Part shown: positions 23,583 through 31,074 of the stretch, piece after piece
Numbering within the stretch: the stretch's first letter is position 1
How the letters are laid out: every line of letters begins with the position of its first letter
From: Candidatus Bathyarchaeota archaeon
Lineage (GTDB): Archaea > Thermoproteota > Bathyarchaeia > Bathyarchaeales > Bathycorpusculaceae
Length of the DNA: 36,186 nucleotides
Direction: 5' to 3'
Assembly: GCA_026014585.1 (NCBI GenBank)
Contig: JAOZIA010000009.1
Coordinates: forward strand, 1 to 36,186
Translations under genes and position numbers: made by a program
The notes under the pieces: model-generated
The model's input: the letters and a program-made list of their open reading frames with translations, nothing else
Database searches by the model: none
Told to the model about the DNA's origin: nothing

Positions 23583-24608
23583 TTGGAGCAGTTTGACCTC
23601 GCAAACAAAAAAGCCACCCTAACAATTAACGGAAACGTTCTTGGAGTATCATCACCACAAGGCTTAGTTACAGTTAGTTCAGCAATTTTTAACGGTGGCT
23701 TCAAACGGGTGCAAGCTGTACTTAACGTGTCTGTCCCAGACGATTACAGCGACGTAGTGCTCCATGACGACCCATTCAAGCTAATTCGTGATTCAGCAAA
23801 AAGAATCGGCATAACCCAAGACTACACCGCCATGGTAACCGCGGCGAAAATCGAAAACTATGCCTTCCGAACCAAAAGCTCCAACGGTTTCTCAGTGTAT
23901 GTTGCCGCAACCGCAGGCTGCTCACATGGCGAATCCTCAGGCGAAACAATCAAAATCCAAGAAATAACAGGAACCATAAACATCATCGTCTTAATCGATG
24001 GCAAACCTTCACCGAGTTGTATGGCAGCTGCCCTAATCACGGCAACAGAAGCCAAAACCGCATCCGTACGAGATTTAGACATCCGAAGCCGCTACACTGG
24101 CGATGCAGCAACAGGCTCCATAACCGACAGCCTCATCATCGCATCCACAGATGAGGGATCAGAAATCAGTTATGGTGGACCAGCCTCAGAACTTGGTCAA
24201 CTCATTGGGTCTTGTGTGCGAAGTGCGGTTAATGAAGCAATTATCAAGCAGGATGGGTGGGATGCAAAGCGGTCGGTTCTTGAGCGGCTTAAGGAGAGAC
24301 ATCTTCCAGTGGAGAAGCTGGTTTTTGAGTTGTCCAAGGTTGAGGGCTTAAAAGTTACGGTCGAGGGTCTCAAGAAGGTTTTAGGGGATAACCCTGTTTA
24401 TGCTTCGGCTTTGATGGCTGCTGCAAAGTTTGATGATGATTTGCAGAAGGGTTTGGTGCCCCGTGAGTTCGGTGAAGTATCGGTTCTAGCTAAAAAGGTT
24501 GCCTCTTGCGTTGTAGCAGGAGGAGCTATGGCTTCTGATTATGAAGTGGTGGATTTGCCGCCGTTTCTTAAGCAGACTTTAATTGCTATATTGAAATCAA
24601 TTAATTAA
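23583..24608 (+). CDS. cbiZ: Adenosylcobinamide amidohydrolase
   Basis: CbiZ removes the aminopropanol side chain from adenosylcobinamide or pseudo-B12, giving cobyric acid so that the cell can rebuild its own cobamide. The 341-residue protein shows the family core at about 100-200: VAATAGCSHGESSGE, TINIIVLIDGKPS, ALITATEAKTASVRDLDIRS and a GDAATGSITDSLIIAS loop. The C-terminal ~130 residues are largely helical and extend beyond a minimal CbiZ, perhaps a regulatory or second domain. Starts at TTG 23583; an ATG overlapping the ferredoxin stop is in another frame. Co-directional with the ferredoxin. Cobamide salvage fits a B12-dependent radical SAM enzyme elsewhere in this window. Confidence 0.88.
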   Translation: MEQFDLANKKATLTINGNVLGVSSPQGLVTVSSAIFNGGFKRVQAVLNVSVPDDYSDVVLHDDPFKLIRDSAKRIGITQDYTAMVTAAKIENYAFRTKSSNGFSVYVAATAGCSHGESSGETIKIQEITGTINIIVLIDGKPSPSCMAAALITATEAKTASVRDLDIRSRYTGDAATGSITDSLIIASTDEGSEISYGGPASELGQLIGSCVRSAVNEAIIKQDGWDAKRSVLERLKERHLPVEKLVFELSKVEGLKVTVEGLKKVLGDNPVYASALMAAAKFDDDLQKGLVPREFGEVSVLAKKVASCVVAGGAMASDYEVVDLPPFLKQTLIAILKSIN

Positions 24609-24683
24609 CCGTAGTTTACAAAGACTTTAATAACCTCCTAAAGTTATTCGTTAACAAAACGTATGTAAATGGTGAAATAAAAC

Positions 24684-25586
24684 TTGAAATTTGGCACCTT
24701 TCTTTATCAACCTGAGCCTGCTCAAGGCGTAGACTATAACTTCTACCGCTTAAAGTCTGAATCAGGAATTGTTGGAAAACCAAACCCAGAAATGTACACT
24801 AACATCGCATGTTTTGGCGACAACTTCATGGCAGAAAAACGCCCAGACTGGGTCTCTGTAAGCTCATGGGGTCCAGCACTAAGGACAAACAAGCGCTACA
24901 ACCTGCGCTGGGACGTTGTGTGCATGACCAACCCAGAAGCACGCGAATACAACCTAAAAATCATCGCTGAATCAGCCAAAGTCACTCCAGGCATCAGCAT
25001 CAGCAGCCAACACTTCGCCGATCAATACTTCTGCACCTGCCCAAGATGCATAAAAGAACAAGCCAAAAGCGGCTTAAGCTGGAATGAATGGAGAGCAAAA
25101 ACCGTAACTGACTTCTTAGCTGAAGTTAAAGAAATCGTCAGCGGCAAACCACTCTTTGTCAACCTGCTGCCGGACCCATTGCTGGGTAAACAACGTTTTG
25201 GCTATGACTTTGACGCTTTAGCACAGTACGCAGACTACTTTGTTGTTCCAATGTTCAGCAAGGCATACCCAACTCCATGGTACTGGGAAACAATCGCACG
25301 CGGCTTTAAGAGTCAACTAAAGAAGCCATTCTTCGTAAACTTCTACGTGCGCGGTCCAAACGAGCAATGGGAAACCGTGGCTACAACCAAACAAATCATG
25401 ACAGTTGCCACACGTGTTGCACGCCAAGGCGTAGACGGCATCATCTTCCTAGCAGAAAAGGCTGAGTACATCGAGAAGTTCCAGCGAGAAGCTGCTGCGG
25501 ACAAAGAAACCCGCGAGTTCCTCAAAGGACACAACGGCGATGAAGTCTTAGACCTCTTTGCCCGCTGGGAACAACTCTACAAGTAA
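24684..25586 (+). CDS. Putative TIM-barrel protein with CxCPRC motif, paralogue B
   Basis: The 300-residue paralogue of 22391-23275 has the same order of motifs: FGTFLYQPEP at the start, WGPALRTNKRYNLRWDVVC, FCTCPRCIKEQAKSGLSWN, LPDPLLGKQRFGYD, DYFVVPMFSKA and a C-terminal helix. Strands end in aromatic and acidic residues, as in barrel enzymes that bind sugars, but no catalytic pair can be assigned. It is cytoplasmic, with no signal peptide. TTG 24684 is the start by alignment with paralogue A. It is separated from CbiZ by 75 bp, enough for its own promoter, but is on the same strand. Confidence 0.75.
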   Translation: MKFGTFLYQPEPAQGVDYNFYRLKSESGIVGKPNPEMYTNIACFGDNFMAEKRPDWVSVSSWGPALRTNKRYNLRWDVVCMTNPEAREYNLKIIAESAKVTPGISISSQHFADQYFCTCPRCIKEQAKSGLSWNEWRAKTVTDFLAEVKEIVSGKPLFVNLLPDPLLGKQRFGYDFDALAQYADYFVVPMFSKAYPTPWYWETIARGFKSQLKKPFFVNFYVRGPNEQWETVATTKQIMTVATRVARQGVDGIIFLAEKAEYIEKFQREAAADKETREFLKGHNGDEVLDLFARWEQLYK

Positions 25587-25596
25587 GTTTCCTCAA

Positions 25597-25637
25597 ACAA
25601 CCTTTTTTCTTATTTTTTGTTTATATTCGGTTTTTTG
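25597..25637 (+). terminator. Multiple T-runs after paralogue B
   Basis: Four separate oligo-T tracts (CTTTTTTCTT, ATTTTTTG, GTTTATATT, GGTTTTTTG) follow the TAA stop within 50 bp. This is a clear archaeal intrinsic termination zone. Confidence 0.5.
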
Positions 25638-25679
25638 TTTCTGGCTCTAACCCTTAGAGTTTTGGCGCTAAATGTTAGT

Positions 25680-25688
25680 GTTATATTC
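25680..25688 (+). promoter_or_regulatory. TATA box of the membrane protein gene
   Basis: GTTATATTC lies 34 bp before the TTG at 25722. The short leader carries GAGG, seven to eight bases before the start. Confidence 0.45.
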
Positions 25689-25721
25689 AACGTCCAGTCT
25701 ATTTGAGTTGAGGAAAAAAAA

Positions 25722-26309
25722 TTGACCCAAGACATTAACGTTGAAATCACACAAACGAATCAAACCCCTGAATCGTACTGGAAACAATTCATAAGAAAAC
25801 ACTGGGCAGCTTTTGCCATTTTTGTAGTAGCAGTAATTGTGGCAGTTGTAGGCGCAGTCTACGTGTTTGTCTGGTTCACAGCTCAAGCCCAATCAACAGG
25901 TCTGGTTCCAGCAATCCTCAATGCATGGACAATGAACAGCCTTGTCATGTTCATTTTGCACGCTATATTTTGGGAACTCGTCCTAATTGGGATTCCCGCG
26001 GCCATCTGTGGAGTGATTGGGTGGCAATGGTGGAAACGGCTACCTGAGCAAGAAAAGCAACAGTACCACAAAGGTAAGAGTTCAAAGTCGAACCGTGCAG
26101 GAGGAGCAATCTCACCGCTGCTATTCATTGCGTTTGCGTTAAAAGTTTACTTTGATGGAAACTGGAATAGCGCCATTTCAAGCTGGAGTCTAGATTACGT
26201 GGTTGGTTCAATGATTACGATACTTATCTGGATAGCTGCAATCTTCGCCATACCCGCTGTTATAGGAGTTGTTTGGTGGATACACCACGAAACAACCAAA
26301 AAACCCTAA
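25722..26309 (+). CDS. Four-span membrane protein, unknown function
   Basis: The 195-residue protein has a polar N-terminus, then hydrophobic spans at about 27-52, 68-102 (possibly two short spans), 127-142 and 160-186. A basic loop of ~25 residues (PEQEKQQYHKGKSSKSNR) lies between the second and third. Several tryptophans line the spans (GWQWWKR, WWIHHE). I recognise no family or catalytic motif. A good ribosome site supports TTG 25722. It stands alone between terminators, so it is probably a single-gene transcript. Confidence 0.7.
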   Translation: MTQDINVEITQTNQTPESYWKQFIRKHWAAFAIFVVAVIVAVVGAVYVFVWFTAQAQSTGLVPAILNAWTMNSLVMFILHAIFWELVLIGIPAAICGVIGWQWWKRLPEQEKQQYHKGKSSKSNRAGGAISPLLFIAFALKVYFDGNWNSAISSWSLDYVVGSMITILIWIAAIFAIPAVIGVVWWIHHETTKKP

Positions 26310-26323
26310 CCTCTTTTTTAGGG
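26304..26323 (+). terminator. Short hairpin with T-run, overlapping the stop codon
   Basis: CCCTAA pairs with TTAGGG around an eight-base loop, and the TAA stop of the upstream gene forms part of the left arm. A run of six T falls in the loop and right arm. Probably a terminator between convergent genes. Confidence 0.4.
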
Positions 26324-26348
26324 AAAACGGATTTTACAGAAAAAATTG

Positions 26349-27092
26349 CTAGAATTTGCTTGTTGGTATGTCACCTTTAAGCGCCATGCCTTTTGAGCCC
26401 TCAATTATTAGCTGATAGTTTTTGCCTTTATACTCATATCTTATGAACCATACAGGCGCATGCAAGTAAACAATCTGCTTAAGTGTGAGAGTGGTGGTGG
26501 CTTCTATGATTCGGTCAACGTTTAGTTGAAGCAGAAAACGATGGTGAGCGTCAATCTGTTGCTTAGCCAGTTCCAAAGCGGCTTCTCGGTCAATTTCACT
26601 GTTTAGCAGTTTGGCGAAGCCTTCGATTTTGCGAAAGTCATAGGGGATTTTGCCTGAAAGCGGCACGTCATATTCGCGTGTGGGAAAATCTGAAGCAGCC
26701 CTTGCTAACACGAGCCAATTGTATTCTTTTTTGACGTCGCCTTCTTTGACAATGGGAGGCGCTATGCGTTCAAAAATGCCCTTGTAATGGGTTTCTGCCT
26801 GCGTGGAAATCACCCAAAACGGCAAATAAATCAGGTTTTTCTCGGTAATTTTGGATTTTCGGGCTAAATCGCCTGGTTTTACAAAGCCAGAACGCATCCA
26901 TTTACGAATTAAATCCTCAATTTGGCTTTCGTTATAATTGTTTAACAACAGAGAGTGTTCGAAGTTGAAGGCTTGCCCAGTTTGAATGACGGTGGTGAAT
27001 CCACAGTATTTACAGGTGGCAACTATTTCTCCAGGCTTAAACTCGACTGGAGCGCCACAGTGAGAACAGCGGATTTCTTGGGCAACCGCCAT
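26349..27092 (-). CDS. Zinc ribbon protein with a large C-terminal domain, unknown function
   Basis: The 247-residue protein starts with a zinc ribbon: CSHCG at residues 9-13 and CKYCG at 27-31, as in TFIIB-like ribbons. The remaining ~210 residues are beta/alpha with paired LIYLPFWVISTQAETHYKGIF and VYLHAPVWFIRYEYKG segments. These resemble each other and may be a duplicated strand-rich unit, as seen in some archaeal membrane-associated ribbon proteins. No signal peptide is present. It lies 4 bp after the FAD dehydrogenase gene on the same strand and is almost certainly co-transcribed with it. I cannot name the function. Confidence 0.7.
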   Translation of the reverse strand: MAVAQEIRCSHCGAPVEFKPGEIVATCKYCGFTTVIQTGQAFNFEHSLLLNNYNESQIEDLIRKWMRSGFVKPGDLARKSKITEKNLIYLPFWVISTQAETHYKGIFERIAPPIVKEGDVKKEYNWLVLARAASDFPTREYDVPLSGKIPYDFRKIEGFAKLLNSEIDREAALELAKQQIDAHHRFLLQLNVDRIIEATTTLTLKQIVYLHAPVWFIRYEYKGKNYQLIIEGSKGMALKGDIPTSKF

Positions 27093-27096
27093 ATTT

Positions 27097-28479
27097 TTAC
27101 GCCTTCATGTTTGTCCGTTTAATTATTTCTCTTGCCACAATAACGCCTGAGATGGATGCCTGGATTAAACCGCGGGTTACGCCTGCGCCATCGCCGATGG
27201 TGAAGAGGTTGCGTATTTTTGTTTCTAGGCAGTTGCTTAGTTGCAGATGTGACGAGTAGAATTTGACTTCGACGCCATAGAGCAGGGTTTCGGGTGAAGC
27301 AACACCTGGAGCGATTTTGTCGAGGGCTTCGAGCATTTCGCGGATGTCAGCTAAGTAACGGTAGGGTAAGACGAAGCTTAAGTCGCCGGGGGTGGCGTTT
27401 TTGAGTGTTGGAGTGACTACGCTGTGTGAGATGCGTTCAGGGGTTGAGCGTCTTCCATGGCTTAAGTCGCCGAGGCGTTGAACCATAACGCCACCGCTTA
27501 GCAGGTTGGATAAGCGGGCGATGTATTTGCCGTACGCGATTGGTTCTTTGAAGGGTTCAGTGAAGTGTGTGCTTACGAGAATGGCGAAGTTGGTGTTTGC
27601 GGTTTTGGTTTCTGCGTGGCTTCCACCATTAACAGTCATGACGCCATCGTAGGATTCGGTGGTGACTTCACCGTAGGGTGAAACACAAAACGTACGCACT
27701 TGGTCATCAAAAGCTCTTGAATAATAGACCAGTTTAGGCTCATAGAGAACCTTGGTGAGTTTCTCCATGACCGAGGCTAAAAGCTCAACACGCACACCGA
27801 TGTCTACGGGGTTGTTGACGGTTTTTAAGCCGCGGATTTGAGCTTCAGTTTGCAGCCATTCTGCACCGCCTCTGCCAGGGGCAATGATAACATATTTGGC
27901 ATAGATTTTTTCGCCGCTGACCGTTTCGACGCCTGAGATAACGTGGTCTTCAGCGATTAAGCCTTTAACTTCGGTTTTGGGTTGGAAGGTGATTTTGCTG
28001 TTTAAGGCTTTGCGCATGCGCATGAGGGTTTCTAAGCATTTGTCGGTGCCCATGTGGCGGACTTCCTGCTTTATCAGTTTAAGCCCTGCCAAAGATGCTT
28101 GGCGTTCGATTTCGTCAACTTGTTCGTTTTCGCCGCCATACACCTGTTCGCTTGCGCCGAATTTAATGTAAATTTCGTCACAGTACTTTACAAGGTCAGA
28201 TAGTTCTTTGGTTGAAACGTACTGGTTTAGCCAGCCTCCAACCTCTGTGGATAGGGTGAGTTTTCCGTCACTGTAGGCGCCAGCTCCACCCCAACCGGAG
28301 AGCACGTTGCATGGTTCGCAGTGCATGCATTCAAAGCCTCTACTTGAGGGACATTTGCGTTTGTCTATGTCTGCGCCTCTGTCGAGGACTAAAACGTTAA
28401 GGTTTGTTTTTTCGGTTAGTTCTAGTGCTGAGAATATGCCGGCGGGACCTGCACCCACAATTATTACATCATATTTCAA
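27097..28479 (-). CDS. FAD-dependent dehydrogenase (COG2509-like)
   Basis: The 460-residue flavoprotein begins with a Rossmann FAD motif VIIVGAGPAGIFSALEL, then a cysteine-containing FECMHCEPC followed by SGWGGAGAYSDGKL, a signature of COG2509 dehydrogenases. VIIAPGRGGAEW binds FAD in the middle, and LFTIGDGAGVTRGLIQAS near the end completes the site. The family is widespread and uncharacterised; geranylgeranyl-reductase-like or other oxidoreductase roles have been suggested only by fold. The two Cys-x-x-Cys residues might hold metal or form a redox pair. TTG 28479 is the start. It is followed 4 bp later by a zinc ribbon gene. Confidence 0.85.
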   Translation of the reverse strand: MKYDVIIVGAGPAGIFSALELTEKTNLNVLVLDRGADIDKRKCPSSRGFECMHCEPCNVLSGWGGAGAYSDGKLTLSTEVGGWLNQYVSTKELSDLVKYCDEIYIKFGASEQVYGGENEQVDEIERQASLAGLKLIKQEVRHMGTDKCLETLMRMRKALNSKITFQPKTEVKGLIAEDHVISGVETVSGEKIYAKYVIIAPGRGGAEWLQTEAQIRGLKTVNNPVDIGVRVELLASVMEKLTKVLYEPKLVYYSRAFDDQVRTFCVSPYGEVTTESYDGVMTVNGGSHAETKTANTNFAILVSTHFTEPFKEPIAYGKYIARLSNLLSGGVMVQRLGDLSHGRRSTPERISHSVVTPTLKNATPGDLSFVLPYRYLADIREMLEALDKIAPGVASPETLLYGVEVKFYSSHLQLSNCLETKIRNLFTIGDGAGVTRGLIQASISGVIVAREIIKRTNMKA

Positions 28480-28621
28480 AGGGTTTGCCTCTTGGAAATC
28501 CGTAAGCTAATAATTGTACAGCTAATTAATCCTTTTGTTTTCAAAATCAAAATAGAAAAGTCTAATTGAACACACTTTTTTCTTTATCCACACTTATTGT
28601 CTGGCGCAGATATATCTCAAT

Positions 28622-28634
28622 CATATTTAAATCC
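28622..28634 (+). promoter_or_regulatory. TATA box of the PadR-like regulator gene
   Basis: CATATTTAAATCC lies ~37 bp before the ATG at 28665; it supports that ATG rather than the open frame back to 28566. Confidence 0.5.
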
Positions 28635-28664
28635 CTGCAAAGAACACAATTAAACAGAAACAAA

Positions 28665-29111
28665 ATGCCAGAAACAGCCATAGACGATTTAATCAGCGAC
28701 TTCAGCCGCTTCTACATACTAACCATACTATACGAAGAACCAACCCACGGCTACCGCATAATCAGCCAATTCAAGAAAAGAGTCAAAAAAGAAGTCAGCC
28801 CAAGCCTAGTGTACCCCTTTCTGCAACAGCTAGAAGACAAAGGCTTAGTCACACACACCGTAAAGCATATTGGAGAAAAAGAGCGCAAAATTTTTGAACT
28901 TACAAATGAGGGTAGAGAGCTCTGTGTTAACCTGTTTAAACGCTTTGCCCAGCTTGTTTCCATCGCTATAGAACCCAGCCTTAGTATCTGTGCTCATTGT
29001 GGATGCAAAGTGTATGAGGGCAGTTACCGAGAAGTTATTGATGGTAAAGAAATGGCGTTTTGCTGTGTGCACTGCGCCCGCACATACAAAGAAAACAAAA
29101 TACGCAAATAA
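28665..29111 (+). CDS. PadR-family transcription regulator with TRASH-like metal-binding tail
   Basis: The 148-residue protein has an N-terminal winged helix of the PadR type (FYILTILYEEPTHGYRIIS, PSLVYPFLQQLEDKGLV, RKIFELTNEGREL) spanning residues 14-85. A helix follows, then a cysteine-rich tail: CAHCGCKVYEGSYREV with Cys109, 112 and 114, then FCCVHCARTYKE with Cys133, 134 and 137. The spacing and the F-CC-HC ending match TRASH/YHS-like metal-sensing knuckles. PadR proteins normally carry a helical dimerisation tail instead, so this looks like a metal- or redox-responsive version. Its targets are unknown; neighbours are a divergent flavoprotein operon and a universal stress gene. Confidence 0.82.
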   Translation: MPETAIDDLISDFSRFYILTILYEEPTHGYRIISQFKKRVKKEVSPSLVYPFLQQLEDKGLVTHTVKHIGEKERKIFELTNEGRELCVNLFKRFAQLVSIAIEPSLSICAHCGCKVYEGSYREVIDGKEMAFCCVHCARTYKENKIRK

Positions 29112-29119
29112 AAAGAGAG

Positions 29120-29536
29120 TTAACGTGTGACCAGAACGGGGCAGTGAGCATTTTTGATAACGCCATGGCTTACGCTGCCCAAAACCAGCTCGCTTAAGGT
29201 ACCAATACCTCTTGCGCCCATAACGATTAAATCATAATTGCCATTTTTTGCAGTTTTTGTTATTTGTCCTATGGCATCACCCTCAACCAGCATAACCTCA
29301 ACCTCCAAACCTGCAGACGCAGCCAGTTTTTTCCCTGCTGCCAAAGCGTTTTTGCCCTCGTTTTGAAGGATTTCATAAAACTTCTGCTTTGTAGTGCTAA
29401 TGACAGATGAACCTGTAGGAGTTACATTTAACAGTGTGATTGTTCCTTGCGTCATTTTTGCAACTTTGATTGCTTCTTGTAGTGCACGTGTTGCATGTGC
29501 TGAACCGTCTAGTGGAACTAAAATTTTCTTATACAC
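29120..29536 (-). CDS. Universal stress protein (UspA family)
   Basis: The 138-residue protein is a single Usp domain. It opens with KKILVPLDGSAHATRAL and closes with MGARGIGTLSELVLGSVS and NAHCPVLV. The G-x2-G-x9-G(S) nucleotide loop is complete, so it likely belongs to the ATP-binding class. Usp proteins modulate stress survival through nucleotide-dependent binding. The start is GTG 29536. It converges on the PadR gene with an 8 bp gap. Confidence 0.93.
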   Translation of the reverse strand: MYKKILVPLDGSAHATRALQEAIKVAKMTQGTITLLNVTPTGSSVISTTKQKFYEILQNEGKNALAAGKKLAASAGLEVEVMLVEGDAIGQITKTAKNGNYDLIVMGARGIGTLSELVLGSVSHGVIKNAHCPVLVTR

Positions 29537-29566
29537 AATAATCCCAAATGACCCAGTCCAGTTTAG

Positions 29567-29580
29567 GATTAATAAAATTG
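29567..29580 (-). promoter_or_regulatory. TATA-like element for the UspA gene
   Basis: On the minus strand CAATTTTATTAATC lies 31-44 bp before the GTG at 29536, giving a short leader. Confidence 0.4.
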
Positions 29581-29722
29581 TTGGTTCCCCCGTAAAAGAG
29601 TTAATGCTGGATTAATTTGCTGTTACAAACTTTTTGACAGAAAAACGGATCCAAAATAGAAAGATAGACAAAACAAAAAAAATAAAATAGTTATTTGAGA
29701 AAAGCCAAAAAGGCTGAAAATA

Positions 29723-30001
29723 CTAGTCTTTTATGGCTTCGATGTAGCTTATGACGTTCCAGAGTTTAACACGTGTGTATTGTGGCATGTTTGGGTCCTG
29801 CGAGATATCCTCAAGAAGAGAAACCGCATTAGAAGCCCTAACAGCAGCTGTATATTCACCGCTTTGAAGCGCATCCATCGCGTCTTTGGCGGCACGCCTA
29901 ATGTTTCGAGGTGTTGTGCTGTCCTCTGAAACTTCCCCAAGGACGCATAGTGCTTGTTTAATTTTTGCTTCGTACTCTTCAGATTTTTTCTTACGCACCA
30001 T
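29723..30001 (-). CDS. UPF0147 family protein
   Basis: The 92-residue all-helical protein matches archaeal UPF0147 in length and in the blocks CVLGEVSEDSTTPRNIRRAAKDAMDAL (split: VLGEVSEDSTTPRNIRRAA and DAMDALQ) and AVSLLEDISQDPNMPQYTR. The family is widely conserved in archaea and has no known function. The ATG has GAGGGG upstream. It is divergent from a UPF0148 gene with a shared AT-rich promoter. Acidic residues and lack of cysteines suggest a protein-protein role. Confidence 0.92.
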   Translation of the reverse strand: MVRKKKSEEYEAKIKQALCVLGEVSEDSTTPRNIRRAAKDAMDALQSGEYTAAVRASNAVSLLEDISQDPNMPQYTRVKLWNVISYIEAIKD

Positions 30002-30032
30002 AAATATTCCCCTCTACCGCAATGCAGTAATC

Positions 30033-30049
30033 AAATTATATAAGCTTTT
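30033..30049. promoter_or_regulatory. Bidirectional promoter between UPF0147 and UPF0148 genes
   Basis: AAATTATATAAGCTTTT reads as a TATA box on both strands. Expected starts are near 30068 (plus) and 30014 (minus), each leaving a short leader. The minus leader contains AGAGGGG before the ATG at 30001; the plus gene starts at TTG 30078. Confidence 0.5.
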
Positions 30050-30077
30050 GATACGTATTTACTTTGGGGTTCAATAA

Positions 30078-30461
30078 TTGCAACCAAAACAAGACAACCA
30101 TCACATCCGCCGCGGAGCAGAACTGCTCATGCAAGGCGCCACCTTAACAGACCTGTCATGCCCAGTCTGTGCGTCTCCTCTGTTTAGGCTAAAAGACGGC
30201 ACACTTTGGTGCACTAAAGACGAAAAAAAAGTCATAATAGTTAAAGAAGGACAAGAAATGCCCAAGCCGCAACCAGCCCCAAGCGCACCCGTCAACAATA
30301 CGGCATACGACAAGCTGGAAGCAACCTTGATGGCAAAAGTGCAGACAGTTCAAGACAAACTCGATAAAGCCGAAGACCCAGAGGAAATCCAAAAACTCAG
30401 CACTGCCCTCTCAGAGTTACTAGGCAGCCTTGAAAAAATCAAGCAAATGAAAAAACAATAG
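30078..30461 (+). CDS. UPF0148 / autoantigen p27-like zinc ribbon protein
   Basis: The 127-residue protein has the family layout: a helix (HIRRGAELLMQGATL), a zinc ribbon half-pair LSCPVCASPLF and WCTKDEKKV, a proline-rich hinge, and a coiled C-terminal helix (KVQTVQDKLDKAEDPEE). This matches archaeal UPF0148, related to eukaryotic Sjogren's/scleroderma autoantigen 1. The ribbon has CxxC plus a single Cys, so zinc binding may be incomplete or completed by other ligands. TTG start. Function unknown. It is followed 11 bp later by another gene on the same strand. Confidence 0.88.
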   Translation: MQPKQDNHHIRRGAELLMQGATLTDLSCPVCASPLFRLKDGTLWCTKDEKKVIIVKEGQEMPKPQPAPSAPVNNTAYDKLEATLMAKVQTVQDKLDKAEDPEEIQKLSTALSELLGSLEKIKQMKKQ

Positions 30462-30472
30462 GGAACTCTGCT

Positions 30473-30988
30473 TTGCTTGGAAAATATGATAACTTTCCAG
30501 TTAACCTCCATTTTGCTGAGTCGTTTTTGTGCATGATTTCAAGCAGGCAACTGCAACGAAAACTAGTCCAGAAATTCTGCGAGCTAAACAAGCAGAGTTT
30601 TTGTTTTGAAGAAGTTGCAAACCCAACAGTGCCAAATAGCACATTGATTTTTGAGTTCGGCTTAGCTGAAAACGACGGCTTCAACTTCCTCAGCGAAGAG
30701 GAGACAAAAAAAGCCTTAACTGCCCTGAAAGATTCATTGCGCACGATGGATTTTTTCTGCTCAATTCGCTACTACAAGAAAAACAAAGGGAAACGGACAC
30801 CCCTTAAATTTGATTATTACATGATGCGTTTACTATTTAGTAAGGGCGAGGTGGAGTTTAACTTGTTTCATGAACGGGGGTTACGTTACATTTCGCCGGA
30901 AGATTTAGTCTTGTTTGTTGTTGATAAATTAAACGAGGACTCAACGCGGAAAATTATTAGGCGAAAACAGTTAGATGCCGGTCTGTAG
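30473..30988 (+). CDS. Hypothetical protein, operon with UPF0148
   Basis: The 171-residue protein begins at TTG 30473 with ATAGGGAACTC upstream. It is mixed alpha/beta with a basic middle segment (SIRYYKKNKGKRTPLKFDYYMMR) and a C-terminal helix (EDLVLFVVDKLNEDSTRKII). It contains several phenylalanine-rich strands but no cysteine clusters beyond scattered residues. I recognise no family. The tight spacing to the UPF0148 gene suggests co-expression; the basic patch might bind nucleic acid, which is only inference. Confidence 0.65.
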   Translation: MLGKYDNFPVNLHFAESFLCMISSRQLQRKLVQKFCELNKQSFCFEEVANPTVPNSTLIFEFGLAENDGFNFLSEEETKKALTALKDSLRTMDFFCSIRYYKKNKGKRTPLKFDYYMMRLLFSKGEVEFNLFHERGLRYISPEDLVLFVVDKLNEDSTRKIIRRKQLDAGL

Positions 30989-31006
30989 ATATTTATTTTA
31001 CAATCG

Positions 31007-31017
31007 AAAATTATATG
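31007..31017 (+). promoter_or_regulatory. TATA box of the ABC exporter operon
   Basis: AAAATTATATG lies ~60 bp before the ATG at 31075, with predicted transcription start near 31040 and AGGTGA just before the ATG. Confidence 0.45.
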
Positions 31018-31074
31018 TCCAACATGATTTTGATATGCTAACACCAGATTTACAAATTACAGGTGAACACAGTA

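Noticed and set aside
26304-26323. Telomere-like CCCTAA/TTAGGG pair
   Set aside because: It occurs once as an inverted repeat around a T-run; it is a terminator-like hairpin and not a repeat array.
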